Positions 36,047-43,573 of a stretch of 64,000 bases of DNA are shown here, in pieces. A model generated the notes under the pieces. The model had not been told where the DNA came from. It did not search any database and saw nothing but the letters and a program-made list of their open reading frames with translations. The position numbers and the translations under genes were made by a program. The DNA is from Flavihumibacter fluvii (GTDB lineage Bacteria; Bacteroidota; Bacteroidia; Chitinophagales; Chitinophagaceae): positions 520,001 through 584,000 of the forward strand of contig NZ_CP092333.1 of assembly GCF_018595675.2 (NCBI RefSeq), read 5' to 3'. Numbering within the stretch: position 1 is the first letter of the stretch; every line of letters begins with the position of its first letter.

Positions 36047-36865
36047 CTAGTGACCGCCGCCTCCGGGGAAGAAAATTTCCTTGATAATGATGTAGAATCC
36101 CATCACCAGTACAAACCAGCCAAAGCTTTTTTTCAATTTCTCACCAGGGATTTTCTTAGATAGCAGGATGCCTATAAATATACCGGCTACTGCAAATCCC
36201 ATAAACTCCAGTAATAATTTCCATTCGATTACCTGGTTGCCTTGCAGGTCACCGATAAACCCGATCAGCGATTTCGCGGCAATGATGAACAGGGAAGTGC
36301 CTACAGCTAATTTCATGGGCATCCGGGCCAGTATAACCAATGCGGGAATGATCAGGAAACCGCCACCCGCACCTACTAATCCGGTCAGCATACCTACCAC
36401 GAGTCCTTCCAACAGGATCATCGGATAATTGTATACCATAGGGGTATCCTCATCTGGCGCTTCCTTTTTGCCTGGCCGGATCATACTGATCGATGCAGCA
36501 ATCATCACCACTGCAAATAATAACATCAGGGCAATCGATTTGGTTATCACCAGACTGCCAACAGTAAAGAGTTCATTTGGAATCAGGGGAACCAGCCACA
36601 TGCGGGTCGCATAAACCGCTGCAATTGACGGGATCCCGAAAATGAATACGGTTTTAAAATCCACCCTTTTCTGGGTGGCGCTTTGAATACCTCCTACGAG
36701 GGAGGTCGCACCAACTATAAAAAGGGAGTATGCCGTAGCAAGGACAGGATTTATACCCATTACATAGACCAGAATGGGAACTGTTAAAATTGATCCGCCA
36801 CTGCCTATTAGGCCAAGTGACAGACCCACCATAGTTGCCAAAACAAGACTTAATATTTCCGTCAT
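36047..36865 (-). CDS. TauE/SafE-family sulfite/organosulfonate exporter
   Basis: 272 residues, about eight membrane helices. The family repeats GLIGSGGSILTVPILVYV (N-terminal half) and GLVGAGGGFLIIPALVI (C-terminal half) are both present, and a short cytoplasmic linker (GKKEAPDEDTP) separates the halves. In this setting it most likely exports sulfite or another product of persulfide oxidation. The longest frame begins with a TTG at 36886 that lies in the promoter; the ATG at 36865 is used. Confidence 0.9.
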   Translation of the reverse strand: MTEILSLVLATMVGLSLGLIGSGGSILTVPILVYVMGINPVLATAYSLFIVGATSLVGGIQSATQKRVDFKTVFIFGIPSIAAVYATRMWLVPLIPNELFTVGSLVITKSIALMLLFAVVMIAASISMIRPGKKEAPDEDTPMVYNYPMILLEGLVVGMLTGLVGAGGGFLIIPALVILARMPMKLAVGTSLFIIAAKSLIGFIGDLQGNQVIEWKLLLEFMGFAVAGIFIGILLSKKIPGEKLKKSFGWFVLVMGFYIIIKEIFFPGGGGH

Positions 36866-36883
36866 AGTTGAATTATTATGACG

Positions 36884-36927
36884 CAAAGTTGTTTAAGCCC
36901 AATCTCAAACTTGGTTACAAAAGTTAC
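36884..36927 (-). promoter_or_regulatory. Promoter of the TauE gene with GTTAC-N4-GTTAC operator
   Basis: GTTACAAAAGTTAC at 36914-36927, centre 36920.5; read on the minus strand it is GTAACTTTTGTAAC, an imperfect version of the same operator. The -7-like box CAACTTTG ends at 36884, again 36.5 bp from the centre. Confidence 0.6.
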
Positions 36928-37068
36928 ATATGGGCAAATAATTTCACTTTTTTGCCCTTTTTAATCAGAATTGTGCCATAATGTAAGCCTTAAACTTAGG
37001 CAAAAACTTAAAGGAACCTTTGCTGACGGCATGTACCTTACCACTGTTACCCAGAGAGGGAAGTTGAA

Positions 37069-37400
37069 GTGGATGGTAATGGCGGCACCTTTTTAAATTT
37101 CGTGGAGTTTATCTGGGATATCAATACCCTTATATGTAGTGACAACAGTATGGACACCTATACTACCTATTATAACCATGATGTTTTCTGGACAAAAATT
37201 AATGCTGCGGGAAAACTTGAGTGGTTCCGGAAAATCCCAAAGGACACTATGGTACCGCGGGCGCGGGAACAATGGGATTCAAATTTGTTCATGCTGCATC
37301 GGGGAATTATTTCCTGTTTAAAGATAACCTGAAGAACCTGCATATTGCTGAAGGTGAAGACACCAGGGTATTCCCCGCATTTTTTTTACCGTATCAATGG
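37069..37400 (+). pseudogene. Frameshifted remnant of a secreted-protein gene
   Basis: Two overlapping frames continue each other: the first reads DVFWTKINAAGKLEWFRKIPK (from about 37180 to 37240), the second continues TMGFKFVHAASGNYFLFKDN and NLKNLHIAEGE (37260-37360). Such K-I-N-G-W-KKIPK strings resemble repeat-rich secreted proteins of Chitinophagaceae. Both ends are missing, so this is a decayed piece. The rest of the gap 36928-37558 shows nothing else I can support. Confidence 0.55.
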
Positions 37401-37558
37401 CAACCAGTTGATCCCAGGTACTGCCAGGTTGACCTTTTTTATGTACACTCATTTTATCCTGTATAATCCTCAATTCATGGCATTCCTGCTTTCCAGGGCT
37501 TATTCCAGCAAATACTTTTGACCTGTTAATTAAAATAAATAGCAGTAAACCAAAAAGT

Positions 37559-38236
37559 ATGAAAAAGATATTGTTGTTGCTGGCCAGCGTTGTGTTATAC
37601 AATGCTGCCTCAGCACAGGTAAAAGTAGGTGTTCAGGGAATTGCAAATCTCAGTAGTGCCGATCTTGATACAGAAGAAATGTTAAACCCAACCAAGAACC
37701 AGAAATTGTTTTTTAGTGGTGGTATTGTAGTGGAAGTTCCCATCAATACATCATTCGGCATTCGTTCAGGCGTTGATTTTTTATCGAAAGGTGTTGGGCT
37801 GAACAGTTCAGTTGGGGAAGTGGACGGCGAAATCAGTTCTCTGTCCTTTGAGAGCGATGTTAAATTGAATTACCTGCAGCTGCCTGTTCAGGTGGTGTAT
37901 AACATCCCCGTGAAAAGTGTACAGCTGAACGCTGGTCTTGGTGGTTATGCGGCCTATGGGGTAAGTGGCAAATTGCAACTGGAAACGACTACCACTTTCA
38001 CCGATGGTGGGAAAGGGGTTGAAGTTGAAGAGCTGGATGCATTTAAAAAGGAAGAAGATGGCGGCGCTGAATTGCAACGGTTTGATTTTGGTGTGAATGC
38101 CTCAATCGGCATCAAGGCAAGATCAGGTCTCTTCGCTAATATCAGCTACCAGCTTGGCCTCACCAATATTGCTGCAGAGCAGGATAGTAAATACAAGAAC
38201 CGCGGACTGCAATTGGCCATTGGATTTATCTTTTAA
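37559..38236 (+). CDS. Outer-membrane beta-barrel protein (PorT-like family)
   Basis: 225 residues with signal peptide (MKKILLLLASVVLYNAASAQ). The mature part starts with KVGVQGIANLSSAD and alternates amphipathic strands (GIRSGVDFLSKGVGLN, NYLQLPVQVVYNIP, LNAGLGGYAAYGVSG, ANISYQLGLTNI), ending GLQLAIGFIF with the terminal aromatic of outer-membrane proteins. Typical eight-strand Bacteroidota barrel; function unknown. It precedes the NmrA-like gene by 17 nt. Confidence 0.87.
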   Translation: MKKILLLLASVVLYNAASAQVKVGVQGIANLSSADLDTEEMLNPTKNQKLFFSGGIVVEVPINTSFGIRSGVDFLSKGVGLNSSVGEVDGEISSLSFESDVKLNYLQLPVQVVYNIPVKSVQLNAGLGGYAAYGVSGKLQLETTTTFTDGGKGVEVEELDAFKKEEDGGAELQRFDFGVNASIGIKARSGLFANISYQLGLTNIAAEQDSKYKNRGLQLAIGFIF

Positions 38237-38253
38237 TACTGAATACAACTACA

Positions 38254-39180
38254 ATGAATAAAAAGAAAACTATTTTAGTAACTGGCGCTACAGGCGCACA
38301 AGGTGGGAGCGTCGCCTGGGTATTACTCGGGCAAGATAAATTCAAGGTTCGTGTTTTGACAAGGGATACCAGCTCGCCAAAAGCCATTGAACTGGAGCGG
38401 GCCGGAGCAGAACTGGTGTATGGTGATCTTAACAAACCCGATACACTGGTCAATGCGATGCAGGATTGTTATGGGGTGTATGGTGTCACCAATTACTGGG
38501 AGCATTATGACAAAGAATTCCAGCAGGGCAGGAACCTGGTTAATGCTGTAAAAAAAACGGACATCAAGCATTTTGTTTTACATACCCTGCCCAGTTACAG
38601 CATTTTAAGTGAAGGTAAGTATCCAACACCGCATTGTGATATTAAAGCCCAACTGCAGCTGTATACGATCAGCCAAAGCATCCCGGCAACATTTTTACAG
38701 GTGGCATTTTATTATGAGAATTTTTTAAATTATTTTCCTTTGATCCGGCATGATGATGGAAGTTATCATTTTGGGTTTCCACAGGGAGACACCCGGCTGG
38801 CCATGGTGAGTGTGGAAGATGTGGGTGGCATGGTTGCTGCCATTTTTGACCATCCTAAGGAATATACAGGCAGAGTGGTTGGCGCAGTAGGGGCTGACGA
38901 AACCTGTGAAACATATGCCGCTATCCTTTCAAATGTATTGGGCAAAGCCGTCTGCTATGATTATATCCCAAGGGAACAATATGCAGGTTTTGGCTTCCCG
39001 GGTGCAGAAGAACTTGCTAACATGTTTGAAGTCCAAAGGCTGCATATCAAGGGCCGGCAACTTGACCTTATTGAAAGTTATGCGCTGAATCCTGCCATGC
39101 AAAGTTTTGTGGGATGGGTTAGTAAGCATAAATACCAATTCCTGGCTGCCATGAATAATGGAGAGCAGGTGCTGATCTGA
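38254..39180 (+). CDS. NmrA/HSCARG-like NAD(P)-binding protein
   Basis: 308 residues, atypical short-chain dehydrogenase. Rossmann motif TILVTGATGAQGGSVAW at the N-terminus, then YGDLNKPDTLVNAMQDCYGVYGVTNYWEH and HFVLHTLPSYS; the usual catalytic Tyr-Lys pair is not conserved, so it probably senses NADP(H) or reduces quinones rather than acting as a classical dehydrogenase. May share a transcript with the barrel gene upstream. Confidence 0.88.
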   Translation: MNKKKTILVTGATGAQGGSVAWVLLGQDKFKVRVLTRDTSSPKAIELERAGAELVYGDLNKPDTLVNAMQDCYGVYGVTNYWEHYDKEFQQGRNLVNAVKKTDIKHFVLHTLPSYSILSEGKYPTPHCDIKAQLQLYTISQSIPATFLQVAFYYENFLNYFPLIRHDDGSYHFGFPQGDTRLAMVSVEDVGGMVAAIFDHPKEYTGRVVGAVGADETCETYAAILSNVLGKAVCYDYIPREQYAGFGFPGAEELANMFEVQRLHIKGRQLDLIESYALNPAMQSFVGWVSKHKYQFLAAMNNGEQVLI

Positions 39181-39228
39181 AACAGTTCGTACCTCAAAAA
39201 AATTCAAATCATTGCCAAAACGACTGTC

Positions 39229-39648
39229 ATGGATTCTGCGGCCAAAGTGGTAAGGGTATCCTGCCTGGTTAATACAATGGGTTGCAACGATTGCCATTAC
39301 CCCAGACGAATGGGTCCAAAGCGCCCGGAACTTATTCCTGAGTTAAGGTTTTCGGGAGGGCGTAAAGATGCGCAAATTCCATCCATTGACACGATGGCCA
39401 TCAAAAACGGATGGAACTTATTAGGGCCAGATTTCAGGGTGGCAGTGGGGGGCTGGGGTGCGTCTTTTTCCGGCCGCGACCTCCTGCCACCCATGCCCTG
39501 GATCGTATATAAAAACCTGAACGATGACGACCTGTCTTCATTTTATCATTTCCTGAAAACAACCACTCCGGCAAATAATGTGGTTTCCGCACCTATACCT
39601 TTTGCTGATTTACCAAAACTAAAAGGGGAAAACTGCTTCCTGAAATAA
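39229..39648 (+). pseudogene. Cytochrome c remnant lacking signal peptide and internal segment
   Basis: 139 codons with one haem motif (MGCNDCHYPRRMGP) and the C-terminal pattern RDLLPPMPWIVYKNLNDDDL of small Bacteroidota c-type cytochromes. No signal peptide precedes the haem site, so the haem could not be attached by the usual periplasmic machinery. The segment between GGWGASFS and GRDLLPPMPW seems shortened by some 30-40 residues relative to what I remember of intact relatives. Most likely a decaying gene; an intact but unusual protein is the alternative. Confidence 0.55.
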
Positions 39649-39694
39649 TTTATACCTGCCATATGCCCCGGCAATGGGGTATATGTTGCGGTCA

Positions 39695-39725
39695 CAATTC
39701 ATACACGATTTTCCTCAATTCATAC
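39695..39725 (+). promoter_or_regulatory. LytTR-type tandem site A, upstream of the kinase-kinase-LytTR operon
   Basis: Two identical copies of CAATTCATAC (39695-39704 and 39716-39725), period exactly 21 bp. LytTR domains bind pairs of about 9-bp direct repeats two helical turns apart. A GTAATTTG -7-like box follows at 39778-39785. Suggests autoregulation. Confidence 0.65.
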
Positions 39726-39795
39726 GGGAAACTCCGTTAAATCGCACACCCGGAACCTCCAAAAGTGCTGGAAAATAGTAATTTGACAAGGTGTT

Positions 39796-40854
39796 ATGAC
39801 AATACAATTACCACAATACACAGGAAAGGATTACCTGGTTCTGGCCATGGTGCTCCTGCCTTTCACTATCCTGATGAATTCCATTGTGTTTGGCACGATG
39901 TATTATTCCGGACTGCCATTATTCCTGGAAGCCACCTTAATTACAGGCCTCGCATTTGTATTGGATTTCACCTTATGTGGTTTCATTGCAGTCTTACTGA
40001 AAGAAAGATTTCCGGATGAAAATCAGGCTGGCAGGAAACTTAGTCTCATGATCATTACTTTCCTGGTGGTCTCCGGATTATTCCTGCTGCTATTGTTCAA
40101 AGGTTATGAGATCATCAATTTCCATGGTTATACTTTTAATGAGCGCGGGTTTATCTGGGCCTATGTTTTCCAGGGTATCCTGAATATTTTCCTTACGTTT
40201 TTATTTGAAGGAATCGCCCATTTCCAGAACTGGCAGGCCAATCTCAGGGAAACTGAAGAACTGCAGAAGGCTTACCAGCAGGGACAATTGCAGGGATTAA
40301 AAAGCCAGGTGAACCCGCATTTCCTGTTCAATAGCCTGAACTCACTCAGCAGCCTGATCCAGGATGACGAAGAAGAGGCGGAACTCTTCCTGGATGAAAT
40401 GACCAAAGTGTACCGGTATATGTTGCGGAATAGTGAAGACCAGTTAGTACCAGTGCAAACGGAAATCAAATTTCTGGAATCATACATCTACCTGCTCACC
40501 AAAAGATATGGCGAAGGTTTGTTGGTAACCATAGAGATTGACCCGGACGACCTGGAGAAAATGTTGCCGCCGCTTGCTTTACAGGTATTGATCGAAAGTG
40601 CCTTTACACAAAACATGACCAGCAAAGCAAGTCCTTTGCGGATCGATATATATTCAGAAAATCAGCAATTGCTTGTGAGGAATATCATTCAGCCGAAGGT
40701 AGTTAAAGATACTTTTGACGATGAACTGGGGCTGGATAACCTGGTAAAAAAATACATGTTGCTGAATCGCTCTGCTGTGGTGATCGATTGCTGTTCAACG
40801 CACCGTGTGGTAAGGCTTCCCCTGATCGCAAAAAAAGAGGAGGTGTTGGTATGA
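39796..40854 (+). CDS. LytS-like sensor histidine kinase, type 1, with degenerate ATP site
   Basis: 352 residues: four N-terminal membrane helices (about 12-150), a coiled linker, then the His_kinase domain of the LytS/YehU group. The phospho-acceptor is His175 in LKSQVNPHFLFNSLNSLSSLI. The N-box, normally LVENAxKHN, reads LIESAFTQN with Ser268 in place of the essential Asn, so ATP binding is doubtful. It may act as a partner or scaffold for the next kinase, whose start codon overlaps its stop by 4 nt. Paralogue of the protein at 47587-48648. Confidence 0.85.
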   Translation: MTIQLPQYTGKDYLVLAMVLLPFTILMNSIVFGTMYYSGLPLFLEATLITGLAFVLDFTLCGFIAVLLKERFPDENQAGRKLSLMIITFLVVSGLFLLLLFKGYEIINFHGYTFNERGFIWAYVFQGILNIFLTFLFEGIAHFQNWQANLRETEELQKAYQQGQLQGLKSQVNPHFLFNSLNSLSSLIQDDEEEAELFLDEMTKVYRYMLRNSEDQLVPVQTEIKFLESYIYLLTKRYGEGLLVTIEIDPDDLEKMLPPLALQVLIESAFTQNMTSKASPLRIDIYSENQQLLVRNIIQPKVVKDTFDDELGLDNLVKKYMLLNRSAVVIDCCSTHRVVRLPLIAKKEEVLV

Positions 40855-41936
40855 AGCCCTGGTATACCCCAACAAAGTTGCAGCGATATGCTTTTTATTC
40901 AGCAGTGCCGGTGGTCGATATCCTGATCAACTATATTTTATTTGATGACCGGTTATTCCGGGAGATCAAAATCTGGATTATTTCTGTTCCACTTGTTTTT
41001 TTCCTTGGATGGGTGACCTGGAGGACCCAGACCTTATCGGGAAATTTCATCAGGTTCAAATTGCCGCAGCTAAAGCAGACATTTCGGCGAATTAGTATCC
41101 TGTCAGTTTGTTCAATTCCTGTGATGGCATTTTCTTTGTACCTGGTCTTTTACCTGTATGCCAATTTCCGGATCCTGGAGTACCGTTTCAATAATGAAGA
41201 TATTTTACTGGGAGTTGGGTTTTTGTCCGGCATCAGTATAATTTTTGAAACCTTGTTTGAAGCGGATTTCATATTGAATAAATACAAGGAAAGTGTACAG
41301 GAAAGAAAGCAAATGGAACACTTATCCATGCTCACAGAATTTGAAATCCTGAAGAACCAGGTGAACCCGCATTTTTTGTTCAATTGTTTTAATACACTGT
41401 CATCCCTGATCGGCGAGGATAAGCGACGGGCAGAGCAGTTTCTGGATGAACTCAGCAAAGTGTACCGCTACCTATTGCGCAATAATGAAGACGGACTAAG
41501 CACGCTGGAGAATGAGATCAAATTCATCCAGTCTTATTTCCTGTTGCTCAAGACACGCTACGGGGAATCGGTCCAGATGAATACCGATATTGATAAAAAA
41601 TACAGTGGCTACCTGTTGCCTTCCCTCAGCCTGCAACTGCTGGTCGAGAATGCTGTAAAGCACAATATATTATCCAAGACGAATCCACTACTGATCGATA
41701 TCCTGACAACAGCAGGAAACCAGCTGGTGGTAAATAACAATATGCAAAGAAGGGCAGTAAAGGCGCCCGGCAATAAGATCGGATTGGAGAATATCAGGGC
41801 TAAATACCAATTGCTAAACAGGGAAGGTTTCCAGGTGATGGAAGATGAACATAATTATACAGTAGTCCTGCCACTCATCTGGAATAACCAGGAAGGACCC
41901 AGGTCGATTTTCTTAAACGAATTAAAAACCATTTGA
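40851..41936 (+). CDS. LytS-like sensor histidine kinase, type 2
   Basis: 361 residues; ATG overlaps the preceding stop (ATGA). Four N-terminal membrane helices (about 15-145), then the kinase core with His174 in LKNQVNPHFLFNCFNTLSSLI, an intact N-box LLVENAVKHN and a G-box-like KIGLENIRAKYQLL. It should phosphorylate the LytTR regulator encoded 1 nt downstream. No extracytoplasmic sensor domain; the membrane helices themselves or the adjacent type-1 protein probably sense the signal. Paralogue of 46544-47590. Confidence 0.88.
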   Translation: MKPWYTPTKLQRYAFYSAVPVVDILINYILFDDRLFREIKIWIISVPLVFFLGWVTWRTQTLSGNFIRFKLPQLKQTFRRISILSVCSIPVMAFSLYLVFYLYANFRILEYRFNNEDILLGVGFLSGISIIFETLFEADFILNKYKESVQERKQMEHLSMLTEFEILKNQVNPHFLFNCFNTLSSLIGEDKRRAEQFLDELSKVYRYLLRNNEDGLSTLENEIKFIQSYFLLLKTRYGESVQMNTDIDKKYSGYLLPSLSLQLLVENAVKHNILSKTNPLLIDILTTAGNQLVVNNNMQRRAVKAPGNKIGLENIRAKYQLLNREGFQVMEDEHNYTVVLPLIWNNQEGPRSIFLNELKTI

Positions 41937-41937
41937 T

Positions 41938-42702
41938 ATGCGCATATTAATTGTAGAAGACGAAGAACTTGCCGTTAAAAAACTGCAGAAAACATTGCAT
42001 GCTGTTTATCCAGCCGCTGAGGTGGTAGGCATCACAGAAAGCATCAAGACAACAGTTGAGTGGTTATTCAGCCATCCGCAACCTGACCTTATTTTGATGG
42101 ATATTGAACTCTGCGATGGACAAAGTTTCGAGATATTCAACCTCTTTGATGTGAAGAGCCCGGTTATATTCACTACATCCTATGATGAGTTTGCCCTGAA
42201 AGCTTTTAAGGTGAATAGTGTGGATTACCTGCTGAAACCTGTACAAAAGGAAGAGTTGCAAGCGGCCATTGATAAGTACCAGCGGTTGACTGCAGAGCAT
42301 AAGCCGGGTATTAATCTCGATAGTTTGGTGAAGGAACTGCAACTCAAACTGCAGCCAAAAGATTTCCGCAAGCGCTTCCTCGTAAAGCAGGCGCAGAAAC
42401 TGGTATCGGTCGATGTTGAAGACATTGCCTATTTTTATAGTGATGGCCGGCTGAATTTCTTTAAGACTGAGGACAATAAAAAGTTTGTTGTAGACTATAC
42501 CATGGATGAACTTGAAGACATGCTGGACCCGGCCCGGTTTTTCAGGATCAGCCGCTCTTTTTATGTTTCCGTAAACTGCATTGATAAGATCGACGATTAT
42601 TTTGGCAACCGCCTCATCCTTGCTTTGCGACCTTCAGTGGACAAGGAAGCCCTGGTAAGCAGGGAAAAGGTCACCGATTTCAAAAAATGGATGGGTAAGT
42701 AA
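41938..42702 (+). CDS. LytTR-family response regulator
   Basis: 254 residues: receiver domain (1-120) with VEDEE, phospho-acceptor Asp55 in LILMDIEL, TTSYDEFALKAF and the Lys in YLLKPV; LytTR DNA-binding domain (about 145-250) with FLVKQAQKLVSVDVEDIAYFY and FFRISRSFYVSVNCID. Translationally coupled to the type-2 kinase. It is the only LytTR protein in the window, so it is the candidate for all four 21-bp tandem sites. Confidence 0.92.
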   Translation: MRILIVEDEELAVKKLQKTLHAVYPAAEVVGITESIKTTVEWLFSHPQPDLILMDIELCDGQSFEIFNLFDVKSPVIFTTSYDEFALKAFKVNSVDYLLKPVQKEELQAAIDKYQRLTAEHKPGINLDSLVKELQLKLQPKDFRKRFLVKQAQKLVSVDVEDIAYFYSDGRLNFFKTEDNKKFVVDYTMDELEDMLDPARFFRISRSFYVSVNCIDKIDDYFGNRLILALRPSVDKEALVSREKVTDFKKWMGK

Positions 42703-42880
42703 TCAGGAGACCGGCAACTTGATGATCATCTGTGCATGGACCTTATGAAGGTTGATGGATAATGTTCCTTTGTTGTAGGCTATGCGGCGATCCATTTCCG
42801 GACTGTGGAAGAGGCTGTTGAATTGCTGCTGGTCCGGTTGCCCTTTATCTGCACTTACCCCAATTTTACAGTTTTAGCCA
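42703..42880 (-). pseudogene. Remnant of a histidine-kinase C-terminus
   Basis: An open minus-strand stretch of about 57 codons ending at 42703, directly abutting the LytTR gene's stop. It reads CKIGVSADKGQPDQQQFN ... RRIAYNKGTLSINLHKV ... MIIKLPVS, resembling the last strand-helix-strand of a kinase ATPase domain and, loosely, the C-terminus of the sensor at 48645 (CRINMSLEKA ... LLLEIPLS). An in-frame stop lies just upstream. From 42880 to 43089 I see nothing assignable. Confidence 0.4.
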
Positions 42881-43089
42881 CCTGCCTTTAACTAGCGGTG
42901 AATGAACTCTTTAAACAATTGGCTGTGGTTACATGGTTGAACGAATATTTCAGGGTCACTTGGGCGCCGGCATGATGCAGGAGAAAACAACTGAGGGAAA
43001 AATAATCAGGCACTTCAATAGCAGTTTTTGTATCTGCCAAAATCAGTTAACCTGCCGGTATTGGCGCCCCGTTGATACATTGCTTTTCG

Positions 43090-43120
43090 CAATTCATACA
43101 TTGTTTTCCCCAATTCATTA
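43090..43120 (+). promoter_or_regulatory. LytTR-type tandem site B
   Basis: CAATTCATAC (43090-43099) and CAATTCATTA (43111-43120), period 21 bp. A GACCTTTG -7-like box follows at 43193-43200, pointing to the small ORF at 43238. Confidence 0.6.
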
Positions 43121-43237
43121 CGGGTACTGCATTTCATCCTGCAAAAACAACAGCTCATGCATGGTGTCATTTGCCCTGAAAGCAGATCTGCTGACCTTTG
43201 TGTTGTAATTATTTTCGTCATCATTCAACACAAAACA

Positions 43238-43399
43238 ATGGAAAAGTATAGATTCTTTTTTCAGGTATTGAGCGGCATAAGCCTCTTGCCAATTCTGGCT
43301 ATTATGGAGCTGGAACATCATCCGGAAAAAAATCCGGCAGCGCAGGGCCACAAACAAGAGGTCGCTGTGCAGGTAGCCATACAGGGCAAGTTAAATTAA
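43238..43399 (+). CDS. Small membrane or exported protein (53 aa)
   Basis: MEKYRFFFQVLSGISLLPIL begins a 53-residue ORF with one hydrophobic stretch (about 5-23) followed by a polar tail with HHPEKNPAAQGHKQE. No family recognised. Support comes from position: 31 nt or so after the predicted transcription start and downstream of LytTR site B. A second tiny ORF follows. Could also be a chance frame. Confidence 0.5.
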   Translation: MEKYRFFFQVLSGISLLPILAIMELEHHPEKNPAAQGHKQEVAVQVAIQGKLN

Positions 43400-43431
43400 A
43401 CCACATTCCCCAAGGTTTAAAAAAGCGCAAT

Positions 43432-43539
43432 ATGAACTTCAACGTTTCATATCCCCGACAACTGATGGTTACTCTTTGGGTCTGCATTGCAGCATTCGAC
43501 CTGGTAATGATCAGCTTTGTTCTACTGCTGGTTATATGA
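43432..43539 (+). CDS. Tiny single-helix membrane protein (35 aa)
   Basis: MNFNVSYPRQLMVTLWVCIA starts a 35-residue ORF whose C-terminal two thirds form one strongly hydrophobic helix (MVTLWVCIAAFDLVMISFVL). It ends in the 5' arm of a perfect hairpin, as expected for the last gene of a short transcript. No homologue recognised. Confidence 0.45.
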   Translation: MNFNVSYPRQLMVTLWVCIAAFDLVMISFVLLLVI

Positions 43540-43565
43540 CTGCAGGATGATCCCTGCAGTCATAT
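43534..43565. terminator. Bidirectional hairpin between convergent transcripts
   Basis: ATATGACTGCAGG and CCTGCAGTCATAT form a 13-bp perfect stem with a 6-nt loop, between the tiny ORF (+) and the DUF1080 gene (-). T tracts are weak on both sides, so attenuation rather than strong termination is possible. Confidence 0.6.
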
Positions 43566-43573
43566 CCTGCCTT

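Noticed and set aside
39183-39192. CAGTTCGTAC as a LytTR site before the cytochrome remnant
   Set aside because: A perfect half-site but no second copy at 21 bp; listed only as a possible relic.
39796-39831. Kinase start codon only about 4 nt after the transcription start implied by the GTAATTTG box
   Set aside because: Near-leaderless transcripts occur, and the N-terminus aligns with its paralogue at 48648, so the start was kept; the -7 box assignment may be off.
42933-43208. 91-codon open frame on the plus strand
   Set aside because: It runs across LytTR site B and the -7 box, has no family resemblance and an unlikely Cys/His-rich composition.
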